The notes beneath the pieces are model-generated. The model worked only from the letters and a program-made list of their open reading frames with translations. It did no database searches and was not told where the DNA came from. Shown in pieces: positions 1 through 12,122 of a DNA stretch of 64,000 nucleotides. How positions within the stretch are numbered: the first letter of the stretch is position 1; every line of letters starts with the position of its first letter. This DNA comes from Lamellibrachia columna (Eukaryota > Annelida > Polychaeta > Sabellida > Siboglinidae): assembly GCA_963662155.1 (NCBI GenBank), contig OY759270.1, positions 9,327,961 to 9,391,960 of the forward strand, read 5' to 3'. Both the position numbers and the translations under genes were made by a program.

Positions 1-1
1 T

Positions 2-157
2 CAGAAGAAGGCCAGAGATATTAGCCAGGCCATTAGCAGGCAAGAGCTGTCAGCCAGGCAATTAAACTCTACAGTCCTAGATATTGATTACGTAGATGGA
101 GATATTGACAGGTTAACGACTGTGGTAGTAATGATAGTATTGGAAACAGAATGCTGA
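2..157 (+). CDS. Possible last exon of an upstream gene, unrecognised
   Basis: The window opens in a reading frame (starting at base 2) that stays open for 51 codons to a TGA at 155-157. The composition looks protein-like (KKARDISQAISRQ, then a Leu/Asp-rich stretch and a hydrophobic VVVMIVLE near the end). An AATAAA lies about 180 bp downstream (near 339), as expected after a terminal exon. I do not recognise the family, and the start and any upstream exons lie outside the window. It could be a chance open frame, since 51 codons is short. Confidence 0.3.
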   Translation, partial: QKKARDISQAISRQELSARQLNSTVLDIDYVDGDIDRLTTVVVMIVLETEC

Positions 158-932
158 GTCAAGCTAAGAATATTCTACAGGTGTGAATATCATCAGCCCA
201 GTATGGACTTGTTGTTTGAACTGTTGCATGTTTACTAAGTTGCCTAATTATGACACTAGTTCACACTCAATTTGAACACTGTTTCCAACTTTTCTCTAAA
301 AAGTAGAAAAGCATATCGGGTGAGTAGCAAACACGTAAATAAATAACTCTAAATAACTACTACTACCACAATGGTGTATATTTTATTTATATTTTAAGTA
401 TATTTAACACTGGGCACAGAGTAGTATACTTAGCATAGTTCAGGCAGGTTTATGTGTCAATGGTACAATTTGTGTACGTACACAAGTAGGCGAGTCTGGG
501 GAATGGTTCACACAAAATATCCAGTAAATATTTGCTATGAAATGACAACATTACGTACACATAAAATGAAGCTGTACAGGATAACAAGTCAATGTAATGC
601 AATTCAACTCAGCTGTGTAACTAATTCTGCAAATATAATTAACTATTTTCTAATATTGCAACAATCCTAATTGCACTACCTACACGAGTGTCAAAAGGAA
701 ACAATTAGCTGCAAATATGTAATTTTCTTGAAGCACAAAAACGGTTTCTTGCATGCTGAAATAATGTGTCATACTTTCACAGCTTCAGTTTTGATCAATT
801 ATTTATCTATGCATTGTATTTTCTTTTCAGTCCTTTTTTGTCTTTGAATCCAACACCTAACATGTAAAATGCGAGTGGCATTTTGCAAAGTCAGGTTCTG
901 GCAGATGTGCAAATAATGTTACATCGTTACAA
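158..932. other. AT-rich non-coding DNA
   Basis: Apart from the AATAAA near 339, I see no coding exon, RNA gene or named repeat. The short ORF at 452-670 has no recognisable similarity and looks random. Confidence 0.5.
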
Positions 933-1130
933 ATGCACTAACTTAATGGTGTTCATGCACTAACTTAATGGTGTTCATGCACTAACTTAATGGTGTTCAT
1001 GCACTAACTTAATGGTGTTCATGCACTAACTTAATGGTGTTCATGCACTAACTTAATGGTGTTCATGCACTAACTTAATGGTGTTCATGCACTAACTTAA
1101 TGGTGTTCATGCACTAACTTAATGATATTC
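933..1130. repeat. 22-bp tandem repeat, 9 copies
   Basis: Nine head-to-tail copies of a 22-bp unit (atgcactaacttaatggtgt + tc) are nearly identical. Only the last copy differs (gatattc). Confidence 0.95.
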
Positions 1131-1486
1131 ATTTCAAACCAGTTATTAACTGTTCCATATCAAACATCTGCGTTTTTATTTAGGAAAAACATATTATTAT
1201 AAGTTATTATCAAATCAACACTGGAGTTTAGTGAAGTATCCAAAATCAAAACTATTCTATCTAGAGATAGTTCCGAAGAGTTCGAAACACTTGTCTATAT
1301 TGGCATGCAGCCAACTCGGATCTGTAAACTTTATATTTGTGGAACCTCTTCATAAGTGTCCTGCACTATTTACTGTAACATGATCAGAAGTCAACACACA
1401 AGACACACATTTCTGATGCCATTATGGTAGACAGAGCTGATCATAATCTCTTTGATCTACTAAAACACAACAGACCACCAACATTA

Positions 1487-1634
1487 TACTATCACGCTAC
1501 CTGGTGGATTATAATGGAATGTAAAGATTCAGGGAGCAGAACTACAGATCTATCTATACATTAAGCACTGTGATGTTCTCGGAGTTACCCGAATATTTAA
1601 GTTCCAATATACTCCACCAGGTAGCGTGATGGTA
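1487..1634. mobile_element. Small inverted-repeat element (MITE-like, about 150 bp)
   Basis: A 22-bp sequence (core ATCACGCTACCTGGTGGA) at 1487-1508 recurs as its reverse complement at 1613-1634 with one mismatch, enclosing about 104 bp. The size and structure fit a miniature inverted-repeat element. No convincing target-site duplication is visible, so a simple hairpin is also possible. Confidence 0.5.
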
Positions 1635-3174
1635 ATGAAAAGGGTCTATTGCATGTCCATCCACACAATCTTATTATTTAAAGGGATGTATTTTCATTGG
1701 TTAAATGAACAGGACATTGTAACACTGAATGTATTAGAATAATTTCTAACACATTGGTTGGTTAAAACTAATACCCATACAAACTGTGTCACTAACTTGA
1801 TCTTTCATTTCTTAACATTTAAAAAATTCACGATTTGGTGATAAATTTAAATATGCCCGTTTTACTGTAATTAAAGATTGACCTTTAAAGGTGAAATATA
1901 ACTTTTTTCACTGGATGATTGAGCTTTTTTCTGTCAAATGTAAATATTGAGCTGTCAAATTCCGTTTTACACAATTTATGATGACAAAGATACTGCAGGA
2001 ATAAAGATTGATATTATTAAGATAAAAATTAAATATAACATTGTTAATTTAGATGCACATTGAGATAGAAAAATTAAGAGAATTTGGTAATTTTTATTAT
2101 ACAAAACCCCCAACCAACTCTGTACACATCAGTTAATAAAAAAAATCATCGTACATCCATTTAAAAGAAGGGAAACGGTGCAAGCATTTGCATAATTTAA
2201 TTTTCAGGTTTAAATTTAGCAGGATACAACAAATGCGTTTGATCGGGCAATGAGCAAAGAACGTGTATGATGAAGTGTCAACACCTGAAAGCTTACCAAG
2301 AGATTTAGACTCCAGAATAGCCTAGCACAACTATTCTTACTATTGGCAACTTGCCAACTGGCAGGTAGTTATTCTGCTTTGTTAAATATAGCCACAGGCA
2401 TTCAACAAGCCAATGTATTCGGGGGGGGGGGGGCATTGTCAGAAACAGTGGCCAGCCTGTGATATTATTAAGATGAACCGTGCAGGTCTTTAGCAACACA
2501 CGGATAATTGTGCGTGTGCATGCCACCATTACTTCTAATTAAACACATTAGCGGATTGGGCATTTTAGCAACAGGTTATCACTCAGGATTACGAAGGCAG
2601 ATACAGCTGATCCACACGCCATACATATGAACTGGTATTTGAGTTAATATGTCACTATCACAGTGAAGATTACTATTGAAAGATAAGCTGGGAACACTGG
2701 TCAAGTATATTTGAATATCTAATCTTTTTACATGATAAAGTACATAGACCACTGTACGAGAACAAATCATATATGTGGTTTATTACTTTCTTTGTTAACT
2801 GTGTGATTGATTGATTGATGGCAGTGATTGGGATTAGGATAAGAAACATTCATCTGACTTAGGTCACGTCTTAATTGTCTTCTAAGTCTGGACAACTCTA
2901 GCATGAGATATTCATAATAGAAGACCTCCATTGCTACCTCATGTGCCCAGAGGCATGATGGGAATGAATGAGTCAGAGTGAAGAAAAATAACCTTAATGA
3001 AAGAAATTCTATCTAAATGTTATTTTAACTGTTATTAGATAACAAGGGTTCTCATTTTTTCATCATTACATAATTCCAGCACATTTCCAGAAGAAATTAT
3101 AAATAATTTCAAGGACACGTCATGAACATAAACAGAACAGAAAAATGCTATACACTCCATATGTATAAAACGAG
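1635..3174. other. AT-rich non-coding DNA
   Basis: There is a G homopolymer at about 2420-2432. The ORFs here (2305-2529, 2579-2770) are low in similarity to anything I know. I see no gene or structured repeat. Confidence 0.5.
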
Positions 3175-3765
3175 GCTGTCAGACACCATCCATATCTTGG
3201 AGTCGAATTACGGCGAGATCTTAAATGGAAAACCCACATCGATAACATCACCTCTAAAGCAAATAAAACTCTCAGGCTAATGACAAGAAACCTAGATAAA
3301 TGCTCATAAGAAGTAAAGGGGAAAGTATACACCACCCTTGTCAGGCCTAAGCTCAAATATTCCTCAGCCATATGGGAACCATACCGTAAATGTCCAATTA
3401 ATCAAATGGAAAAAATCCAATGAAGGGCTGCCTGTTTTGTACTCCACGATGACTTTACAGAATCCAGTGTTACTAGTGTGTCGCCCACACTTAACTGGCC
3501 AACCCTCCAAAATAGAAGGAAAATTGCAAGAATGTTGGTCTTCCACAAAGCCTTACACCATAAAATTGCTGTCACCCTGACAGACTACCTTAAAACGACT
3601 ACTCGCCACTCCAGATCAAGCAATTGACACCACTTCATTCCCCCAACATTTAAATCTGACATGTTCAAGTAGTGTCTTTCCACACACAGCTACATATTGG
3701 AATTTCTTAAGCCCTGAAATTTCCAACAGTGAAACAACCTCTAGTTTTAAAAGAAGATTAGAAAA
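3175..3765 (+). pseudogene. Non-LTR retrotransposon reverse transcriptase, 3' remnant
   Basis: Conceptual translation across several stops gives the C-terminal part of a CR1/Jockey-type reverse transcriptase: YLGVELRRDLKWKTHI, then RPKLKYSSAIWEPY, then a region rich in the conserved ARMLVFHKALHH-type motif. At least four in-frame stops interrupt it, so it is dead. It runs straight into a 32-bp tandem array, so the array occupies the position of the element's 3' tail. Confidence 0.75.
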
Positions 3766-4308
3766 ACTTTATTATCAGTGTAGCATCCACAGACATAACT
3801 TTATTATCAGTGTAGCATCCACAGACATAACTTTATTATCAGTGTAGCATCCACAGACATAACTTTATTATCAGTGTAGCATCCACAGACATAACTTTAT
3901 TATCAGTGTAGCATCCACAGACATAACTTTATTATCAGTGTAGCATCCACAGACATAACTTTATTATCAGTGTAGCATCCACAGACATAACTTTATTATC
4001 AGTGTAGCATCCACAGACATAACTTTATTATCAGTGTAGCATCCACAGACATAACTTTATTATCAGTGTAGCATCCACAGACATAACTTTATTATCAGTG
4101 TAGCATCCAGACATAACTTTATTATCAGTGTAGCATCCACAGACATAACTTTATTATCAGTGTAGCATCCACAGACATAACTTTATTATCAGTGTAGCAT
4201 CCACAGACATAACTTTATTATCAGTGTAGCATCCACAGACATAACTTTATTATCAGTGTAGCATCCACAGACATAACTTTATTATCAGTGTAGCATCCAC
4301 AGACATAA
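3766..4308. repeat. 32-bp tandem repeat, about 17 copies
   Basis: The unit (actttattatcagtgtagca + tccacagacata) is repeated about 17 times with almost no divergence. One copy near 4110 has lost 2 bp. The array starts where the reverse transcriptase remnant ends, suggesting it grew from the retrotransposon tail. Confidence 0.95.
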
Positions 4309-6029
4309 CCACGTCACTGAAATGATTTGTTCATTATCTCTACAAGTAATATGTTTTATTTCTTTCCTTTTTTCTTTGTAATTCTTAGTGGCTGATGCTG
4401 TCCATTGGGTGTCCACGGGATTATACATCAAATGGTTCTTTCCGTCATCCATGTAGACATAGAACAGATGACACAATTTGCAGGGCAAATGACGTGCAAT
4501 TTTATGTAGCAATAAGAGTGACAAAATATATAATGCATTAAGCGATTCAATGATATTTATACACATTTAATGTCAAGGAAATGTCCTGGAGTTCTGGCAG
4601 CAACACAAATCAAGGACTTTTTCTATGACATAGATAACAAGTGACCTTTTTCCAAGTCATGGAAATAAAAACTCAGAAATCCAGTAGTTTCCAGGAAGCG
4701 TAGCAAAACTGGACGACATATGAAAATTATAACTCATGAAATATTTCATCCTTCTTTTTGTTGTGGTGGGAACAGATTTATTTGGAAGCTTGATGAATAG
4801 CGAGCCATGACCAATTGATGACTCGGTGTGGTGGGCCAATTGAATGTGCATGTTAGAACAAATCAAAACAATAACGAATAAGTACGTTTGGCAACCGAGA
4901 CACTATCACTAATTCACTAATAAAGGGTATATTGTATGCAACCAAGTAATGTACATAACAAAATATATTTAAATTTTTTACCCTACATCAACATATCTAA
5001 AAGTACTAAAACTGAAGATCAGATATTCATTCAAGCACATGATTTAAGACAGGTAACAATCGTTGTTCCATATAATAAATAACTGTGCGAACCTATTAGT
5101 GCAATTATTATTCAACAAGGCATCCATATGGCATTCAGGTTTATGTTTTAAACTTCAGTTATTCATAAACACACCTCTGATAATAATCCCATCAGAGTAA
5201 ATTATTAACCTCATAGCACTAAATGTGATTTGTCTGTGTCTAGCAAACAAATGGGTTGGTTCAAGGATCAATATAATTATCTGCAGTTCTGGCACAAAAT
5301 GGCATTAGGCCAACTGACAAATGATCGCATTCAGTACCACAGTATTCTATGTTAAATGTAATTAACCTGTTGCTAAAACAGTACCACAGCTCTGTCAAAC
5401 AGGTGAGAAACAAAAGGAGGGGACCAAATTAAACAAAAAGGGGATCAATTCAAAAGTGACAAGTTTTCTATAGAATGTCTGGGGGAAATGTTAATGTTGT
5501 GATCATCAATAATTACCGATATTCTGCCAAATAAATTTGGTACTGTGCCTTATTCATGAAAATGCATTCTATGTGAAGTCACAAAAATAAAACAAGTTCA
5601 TTAACTAGTACAGCAAGTTATATGCTACAGCAGTATTAAAGCAAGAATTTTGCCAATTAAAAGCCATCTTCAAGAAAATAAATATGGCAGCTTAAAAGAG
5701 ATTGCATTGAACCATGCACATTATACTCCTTTGATAGCCACAACAATATCATGTCATGCTTTGTGATTTCTATGAATAAGTAAGTCAGCAGGACTTAAAA
5801 CTCTTTCATCAGTTCATTCACCCATCTTGAATCAGATTAATTGACCTATAATTTAATATTAAGTGCAACTGGTTTAGTAAAAGAGGGCATACTTTTGTTA
5901 AAATCATCAACAGAATTAACCTTGATCATTAGATCAGGTAACCTGCGAAAGAGTGAATTTAGCCTTGTGTATAGTTACTAGAGTAAGTATAGAGCCAGCG
6001 CACTTTGGTCCCTTTTTTCACAGAATTCT
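4309..6029. other. Non-coding DNA
   Basis: No exon, RNA gene or tandem repeat that I can support. The minus-strand ORFs at 4285-4566 and 4657-4866 show no recognisable domain. Confidence 0.45.
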
Positions 6030-6185
6030 TACCGGATCTGGTAAAAAATAATTTAATAGCTGTCTGCTGATTTCATCAAAACTAAAAAAAAATTGCACAA
6101 ACAAGCTAGCATGTTGTAGTGGATACTAGATAGGTTTGATTTTTCATCAAATTATTCTAAAATGAGACAAGCAAAAAATTGAACG
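6030..6185 (+). repeat. Dispersed repeat with GCTAGCATGTTG core, copy 1
   Basis: This begins near ggatctggtaaaaaataatt and contains gctagcatgttgtagtgga followed by taggtttgatttttc. Related copies are at about 41180-41360, 42110-42250 and, inverted, 57590-57715. They are about 80-90 percent alike by eye. Probably a short non-autonomous element of unknown class. Confidence 0.65.
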
Positions 6186-7234
6186 GAGGAAGGAGCACTA
6201 AATCAAACAGACAAGTTTCTGTGAACACTGGCTTTGTGCTGACATTTTTCATAGGCCTCAAATTGTACTTTTTGTCCTGTATGGGATTTGTTGGTGATTG
6301 TTTTCACGCCACAGTGCAAATGTTTAATTGCTTCCTGTCACTGTGTAGAATGTCACAGGTCAGCTTACACCCAGTCACAAATACACTTTGTAGTCCTGCG
6401 TGATATACCAACTTTTAATTTAAGAAATAAATCTAGCACGTACGCTACACTACTAAGTCGGTAGAATTTAATCATGATATATACTAAATTTAATTATGAT
6501 AAATACTTCAAATGCTATATCCATTCGACACACACACGTATGCATGAGTCGCACGGACACACACTCAGTCACCAAACCTATAAACTGGTCTTTTACACTA
6601 ACGTAACATTGTGAACAGAATACTGACTAACTGAAGCATGGTAAACGGATTGTGCATTTTATATGATCATGAACAGGTTAATATAAGTACACTACGGTGT
6701 ATTAAAATCAACAATTTAGTGCACAATGGGCTGGTTCTGTGAATGGCCTGCCGTGGCTGAGCCACGCAGGACTTAATGGCCTTCCATTTAAACTCTAGGC
6801 AATAACTATTTGTTTGGCCAGCGAAGTTCTGTACAGGGATTATAATTTGCAACTGATAGAAGCTACATGCATATTCTTAATCCATTATGAATATAATAAT
6901 AGACAAGTAGTCTTATTCTTGGAAGCTGTGATCAGACCAACAGCATTTTATACTGGCCAGACAAATGCAAGTCTAGGCATTATGAAGGATTAACTAAAGA
7001 AGAAAATAGCAAACAGTTGGTGCTGTTACATGTATCTAGCCAGTTTTCAACAACCTTCCTGAATTACTAAAAATATTATTCTGTTACAATAATGTTATCA
7101 AGAGATACCAGATGTTTTCTCAAGATAAAGTAAAAACAATACTTTAATATTTTAAATTTGCATTTATAATCCATTATTCAAATTTGTTATGCTATTTGGT
7201 AGAATCACTACAATCCAGGCTAGGTGTTCAGGTG

Positions 7235-7236
<2 letters not shown>
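6186..7236. other. Non-coding DNA
   Basis: I see no supported gene. The short ORFs at 6179-6403 and 6667-6852 have no recognisable motif. Confidence 0.4.
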
Positions 7237-7333
<97 letters not shown>

Positions 7334-7350
7334 CATATATATACATATAC

Positions 7351-7415
<65 letters not shown>
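7237..7415. repeat. (TA)n microsatellite
   Basis: About 180 bp of TA dinucleotides with a short CATACA/TACATA interruption near 7329-7355. The IYIYIY ORFs on both strands are artefacts of it. Confidence 0.95.
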
Positions 7416-7417
<2 letters not shown>

Positions 7418-8574
7418 TTAATAATATTCTTATTCTAAGGAATATAATTTACAGATAAACTGTAAAACACAAGCACAAAAATCCAAGTCTTATTGCTTAA
7501 CATAAAATTGCATCCATGATTTGTACATTTAGCTAAAAAGTAAACAGTATAAAATAGAATCTTAAGTGGATTAAAACACTTACTAAATTAATAAAAAGGA
7601 TTTGCATTAATATATTATATCACAGGCTTTAAAAAGACAAAGAATATATAAGTTAACTTAAAAAGAATTGACTTTAAATGTTTCTTAATTAAACATGCTG
7701 GGTCTTTTTTAATGTTCTCTAGCAGGTCGTGTCGACTAAAACAGCGTTCACCATAAGTGACACAGGAACAATGACAAGTCACTTCTCAAATAACTGTGTG
7801 CACACATAATAAAAAACAATGTTCTTGTTGTACTATGCTCTTCTGTTAGACAAAATAGATAATGACAAGAGTATATGTTATTGAACTGGCCTGCTTCACT
7901 AACTGTACTTGGCTATCTACTTGAGCAACACAAACTTTATGTCACATTGTAACCCAGGAGCCAGACTCATCAAAGTAACAATGTAGCAACAGGTGCTCCT
8001 CCAGGTGACATAGGCTGGTCTCATCCACATGCTGCAGAAACTAAAGGAAACAAATTCAGAGATGCCAAGTCTATAGCATTGGTGGTACACACAAAGAGTA
8101 TCTAATGTAAGAGCCACAATTCTGCTCAGTCCAATACAATTTGTGTTATGGCGCGACTGAGGCACATGTAGTGTGGGTGCTCGTTCGCGTAAACATCCAC
8201 GCGTTGCCTTGCTAGCTGTGACATATGGAACCAATATAGATAGGCGCATGCATAATGATACGACTACTTATTTTGAAGACAGCTCTTTCATTGTGTACGC
8301 ATAATTTATTTAGCACATATTGTTGAATGTGTTATTAACTAATTAATGTAACAAAATCCATGAAGACAGTTCAATGAGATTGTATAATTGCCTAACTTCG
8401 TCCATCTTGTCATTTACAATGACGTAGTGCATATTCCAAAAGGCATAAACATGCCAAACACATTTATAAAGAACTGCAGCTGCCAGTTTAGCATAAGGTT
8501 TAGATAAGAATATTTTTGTATATTTAACCTCTTGTGCCACTACATGATAGCATGAGCATGGTTAATTAATGGGT
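7416..8574. other. Non-coding DNA, one CG-richer patch
   Basis: A CG-richer patch lies at about 8145-8215 inside a 110-codon minus-strand ORF (7917-8249). The ORF matches nothing I know. It may be a promoter-like patch or repeat debris. No other structure is seen. Confidence 0.35.
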
Positions 8575-8690
8575 GACTAAGCTTGCCACCCTTTGTAGAT
8601 TTAATAAGATTTAACAAAATTTTCCTTCCAAGCCAAAGGCCCAGATGGCAAGTGGACAAGGAAGCCATTGGCTTATCAAGTGTCCATCAG
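8575..8690 (-). pseudogene. Non-LTR retrotransposon 3' remnant
   Basis: The reverse complement reads ...ANGFLVHLPSGPLAWK..., which matches the same 3' region found on the plus strand at about 29490-29555 (aataagccaatggcttcctt). A fragment only. Confidence 0.55.
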
Positions 8691-8696
8691 TGTTAT

Positions 8697-8795
8697 CGTA
8701 TTATGTATGTATGTGAAATAGCTGAACTGACATATGTGAAATAGCTTAACTGACATGTATGTATGTATGTATGTATGTATGTGAAATAGCTTAAC
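8697..8795. repeat. TATG microsatellite with a short duplicated segment
   Basis: Runs of (TATG) alternate with three copies of gtgaaatagctnaactgaca. Confidence 0.8.
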
Positions 8796-9442
8796 TGACA
8801 TGAAGTACAAATTAAGGACTTATCTCCCTAGTGGAACACCTGATGATATACCTTATCTTCACCATCTGATAAATGTTACAAATTTCCACTGGTAGGAATT
8901 GTGTTACTATTTTTTGATTGTTCACGTGAAAATAGACACATTAACTCTAGTAGCAAGCTGTTCAGCTAGTATTACATATATTTATTATTTTATTTGGTAA
9001 CTATTGCTGATGTTCACAAGCTATTGTTACATGTAGTATAGCACATTAGCTTGATAGTATGTGCTAAACAAACGATGATACAACAATGAACCAGCATTCT
9101 TCTAAATATACAGTCATGTGACCTGTAGTCATAACATGTAACCAGATTATTAATAAGTTACATAAAAAAGAACTTTGGCAAGAATAAAATGAAATTCATA
9201 TTAAAAGAGCAATTGTTCAACAAGATTCATCCAAATTTAGTTTTGTACTCAATATTTTTGATGGAACAGGAATGTCTTAAGAGCTACAGAGAGCTAGTAA
9301 TATTATATTCTAGTTGCAAACGTGCATCAACTTATTAGAAAGTACAGACTCTGCAGCACCCTTGCAAGCAGTGCAATTGTAGATATGTAGTTCTCACACG
9401 TTAGTTACAGTTGCACTGGGCAAAGGGAATCCTACAAGGAGC

Positions 9443-9525
9443 TTAATCCAAATTGTAGATAACCTGTATTGAAACACATCCAAGAGACTCACTGTCTGTC
9501 TGAAGCTTCTCTTTCTTTCCTAGTC
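9443..9525 (-). CDS. Unrecognised gene: terminal exon
   Basis: 27 codons including the stop. It is supported by a polypyrimidine-type acceptor (ccattttgcag) and by exact phase agreement with the large exon. Reading ends CVSIQVIYNLD. Confidence 0.6.
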
Positions 9526-10588
9526 CTGCAAAATGGAAATCAAGCAAAGGTAATGTATGCTGCATAAAAAGACGTGATGTCACTTACCATGGGCAGGGGC
9601 CTCGACTGCCATCAAATATGCTTTGTCTATGGAGCTCTTGGAGTTGGAACTGGACGACGAGTGAGCGCTTCCAGGACGTTTTCGGCCAGGAGATTTGGCT
9701 CTCCTGGGCTGCCTCCATGACGACACTGTGCAGCTATGTTTCCATATCGGATGGTTGTATATTTGTGGCTGTTGCCTGACCTCAAGTTCAGCCGGCTTCG
9801 ACAGCCCAAAGGTCAAAGGGAAGTACTCGCTTGCTAACGTCTCCATGTAGAGGTCATTCGTGGTGACCTTATCATGAAAACTAGCCGAGGCTGTCCGGTG
9901 TCCTTTAATCCCTGAGGAGAGCATGTCGGTCAGCGAGTGACCAACAGGGGGCGAAGCGGGCGACAGGAATCCATTGTTTGTGGGTGGTGTGATTGGGGCC
10001 ACTCCGGCCATTCTATCACTGACCGCTGGAGCACTGGTGGGTCTGTTGGTCAACATCATGGTCTGGTCATTGAATCCGGAGAGCGGGGAGGTCACTGAAC
10101 TGGTCAGCGGGGACGTCACCGCATCCATGCCATTGGTGTCCGGAGCGCTGCACATGTAGCCGTTTGTGCCTTTGCCGGCCAGCCGAGGACCACCAGATGG
10201 CGATCCTGCCGATGGCCGTGGCGGGTGAATCACTGTTGTGTGTGCAGGGAATGCAATGGCAAGATGCACTGGTCTGGTGCACCAGCTGGTTACGTCTTTC
10301 TCTTTCTTTCCCACTGGCTTGCTCTTATGTCCGCCTGCCGTCCCGTTTGTGACTGACCCCGTCGTGCTGCTTTGTGGAGAATCCCCATCACCTCCCACCC
10401 CATTAACTGGCGTTACACCGTTGCCATTCCACTGGTTGAAACTCACGGTCTTCTTCATGCTGGCGCTCTGGCCCGCCATCCCATAGTCGAGGTAGTCACG
10501 GTAGTTGTCTGGAGCGTACAGCGTGGACTGTGTCAGTGTCTTAGTGGTCGAGGAACAGTGCGAGTTCATCCTGTGCCCAGGTTTATCC
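9443..10588 (-). CDS. Unrecognised Ser/Thr/Pro-rich protein, last two exons
   Basis: Two minus-strand exons join cleanly: 10588-9588 (1001 nt, acceptor gaccaacag, donor CATG/gtaagt) and 9525-9443 (83 nt, acceptor ttttgcag), ending in TAA at 9443-9445. The phases agree (1-nt overhang completed by 2 nt), giving about 360 C-terminal residues. The sequence is disordered and rich in S, T, P, G and N. It has an MKKTVSFNQWNGNG segment near its start, a more ordered patch (DLYMETLASEYFPLTFGL), a basic RAKSPGRKRPGSAHSSSSS tract, and a short tail after LGKKEKLQTDSES. No known domain or signal is visible. The exon begins within a codon after a good acceptor, so it is probably internal and the 5' exons lie at higher coordinates where I could not find them. 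The first Met in the exon (MNSHCSS) is an alternative start. Confidence 0.7.
9588..10588 (-). CDS. Unrecognised gene: penultimate exon
   Basis: This 1001-nt open exon has a CG content clearly higher than its surroundings, as expected for coding sequence here. The ORF continues upstream of the acceptor into AT-rich sequence (VIFFRILLNLIFD), which is most likely intron. Confidence 0.7.
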
Positions 10589-11986
10589 CTGTTGGTCAAA
10601 CAAAAAATTCCATCAGCAACCCACAAATCAAAAATCAAGTTTAACAAAATTCTAAAAAAAATTACAAAAAAGTTCCACATATCAAGTTATATTACAAATG
10701 GTGCCTTGTTAATTTGAATATAAAAATATTTGCTTAATAAAAATATTCTGTCACACAGATTACACTTCTACTGAAAAAAAATGCCTCTCTATTTTAAAGG
10801 CATCACTGAGCAAAACCTTAGAAGTTAACTTGAAACTCAAAAACGTTTGCTTACTCAGAATGATCCATTGCTCAGTTTAAAGTTATGCACTTACACAGTG
10901 CAAATGTGCCTCACTATATCAAAAGCATCACTGTGCAAAACGCTGTTGGTTTCGAGTTAACATTCACGTCTCTAGCAAATCTCCACCACTTACGTACAAG
11001 CAAACCTAACAGGTACATTTCATATAAACTCCAGACTTCTGGCAAGACATTGTAGGTTTCATGAAGTACATACACCTTGTTGTCTTCATCTATATTCCAA
11101 GAGCACTTCTGCCATGGTAGATATCACCACATAGGAGAAACATGATAGATATCACCACATATGCATTCGAGTGAGCTGCACAAAAACTACACTGAGATGT
11201 GCTCAAAGTGGCAGCATGCAGTTCCAGTCTGCATAGTCTTGCAAAACGTTCCAGTAACTCATGCCAATTCTTCTGGCAATGGCTCGGACCTCTATATCTG
11301 GCTCAGTCACGCGTGGCCGAACACGGCAACATAGTCCAGTGAGCATTGAAACTACCAGCCAACTGGTCAATCTGGCACTGGTCCAACAGAAGCTCACAGG
11401 CCGCTAGCTAAAGATCTTTCATGCACCTCTATACCTCTGCCATAACAACCAGTGTGTAATAAAGTGCAAATGGCACCGGGCCACACAAAGTAAATTTACT
11501 CAGCGAGTGGTGCTGGCATGCTCTCCTGCCGGTATTGTGCACAGTGACTGAAGAATGTGGTTACCGACTTATCAAATTGCTCATATGCTGAAAGATATGT
11601 TTACAAGCATTATTCTGAGCAAATGTTGAATGAGATATATTCCAGGCGCACAATATTTTATTATGTACGTGCCGTTTGAAATGTGTGCACAAGTAATTTG
11701 CAGTTGGAACTCGTTGTGGACAGCGGTGGCTGAAAGTAGCCGGTTCTAAGAACTTGCCAAATATGTCTGTCTGACATGATCTAAAACTGTCTGTGGTCCA
11801 GCCAACGACATCTAGCCAAAATTAATACTGTCCAAGATCTAGCTATAACTTTCAATTCTTAAGTTTAACTGTAACAAATTATAGAATACAACTACCCTTC
11901 CTTGACAGCACCAATGCATCACAATTTGTTGGAGTGCTGTTTGGTAGCTTTCTAATAAAAAATGTGCTACAATTATTAATACATGT

Positions 11987-11988
<2 letters not shown>
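10589..11988. other. Probable intron or upstream region of the unrecognised gene
   Basis: A minus-strand ORF at 11203-11397 ends EVRAIARRIGMSYWNVLQDY..., which reads like protein, but no splice sites tie it to the gene at 9443-10588. I therefore do not call an exon. The rest shows nothing I can name. Confidence 0.35.
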
Positions 11989-12078
<90 letters not shown>

Positions 12079-12122
12079 CACATATATACATACATACATA
12101 CATACATATATATATATATATA
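11989..12122. repeat. (TA)n microsatellite
   Basis: About 130 bp of TA dinucleotides grading into CATA/CACATA at the right end. Confidence 0.95.

Noticed and set aside
11203..11397. 64-codon minus-strand ORF ending EVRAIARRIGMSYWNVLQDY...
   Set aside because: Could be an exon of the gene at 9443-10588, but I found no acceptor/donor pair with matching phase.
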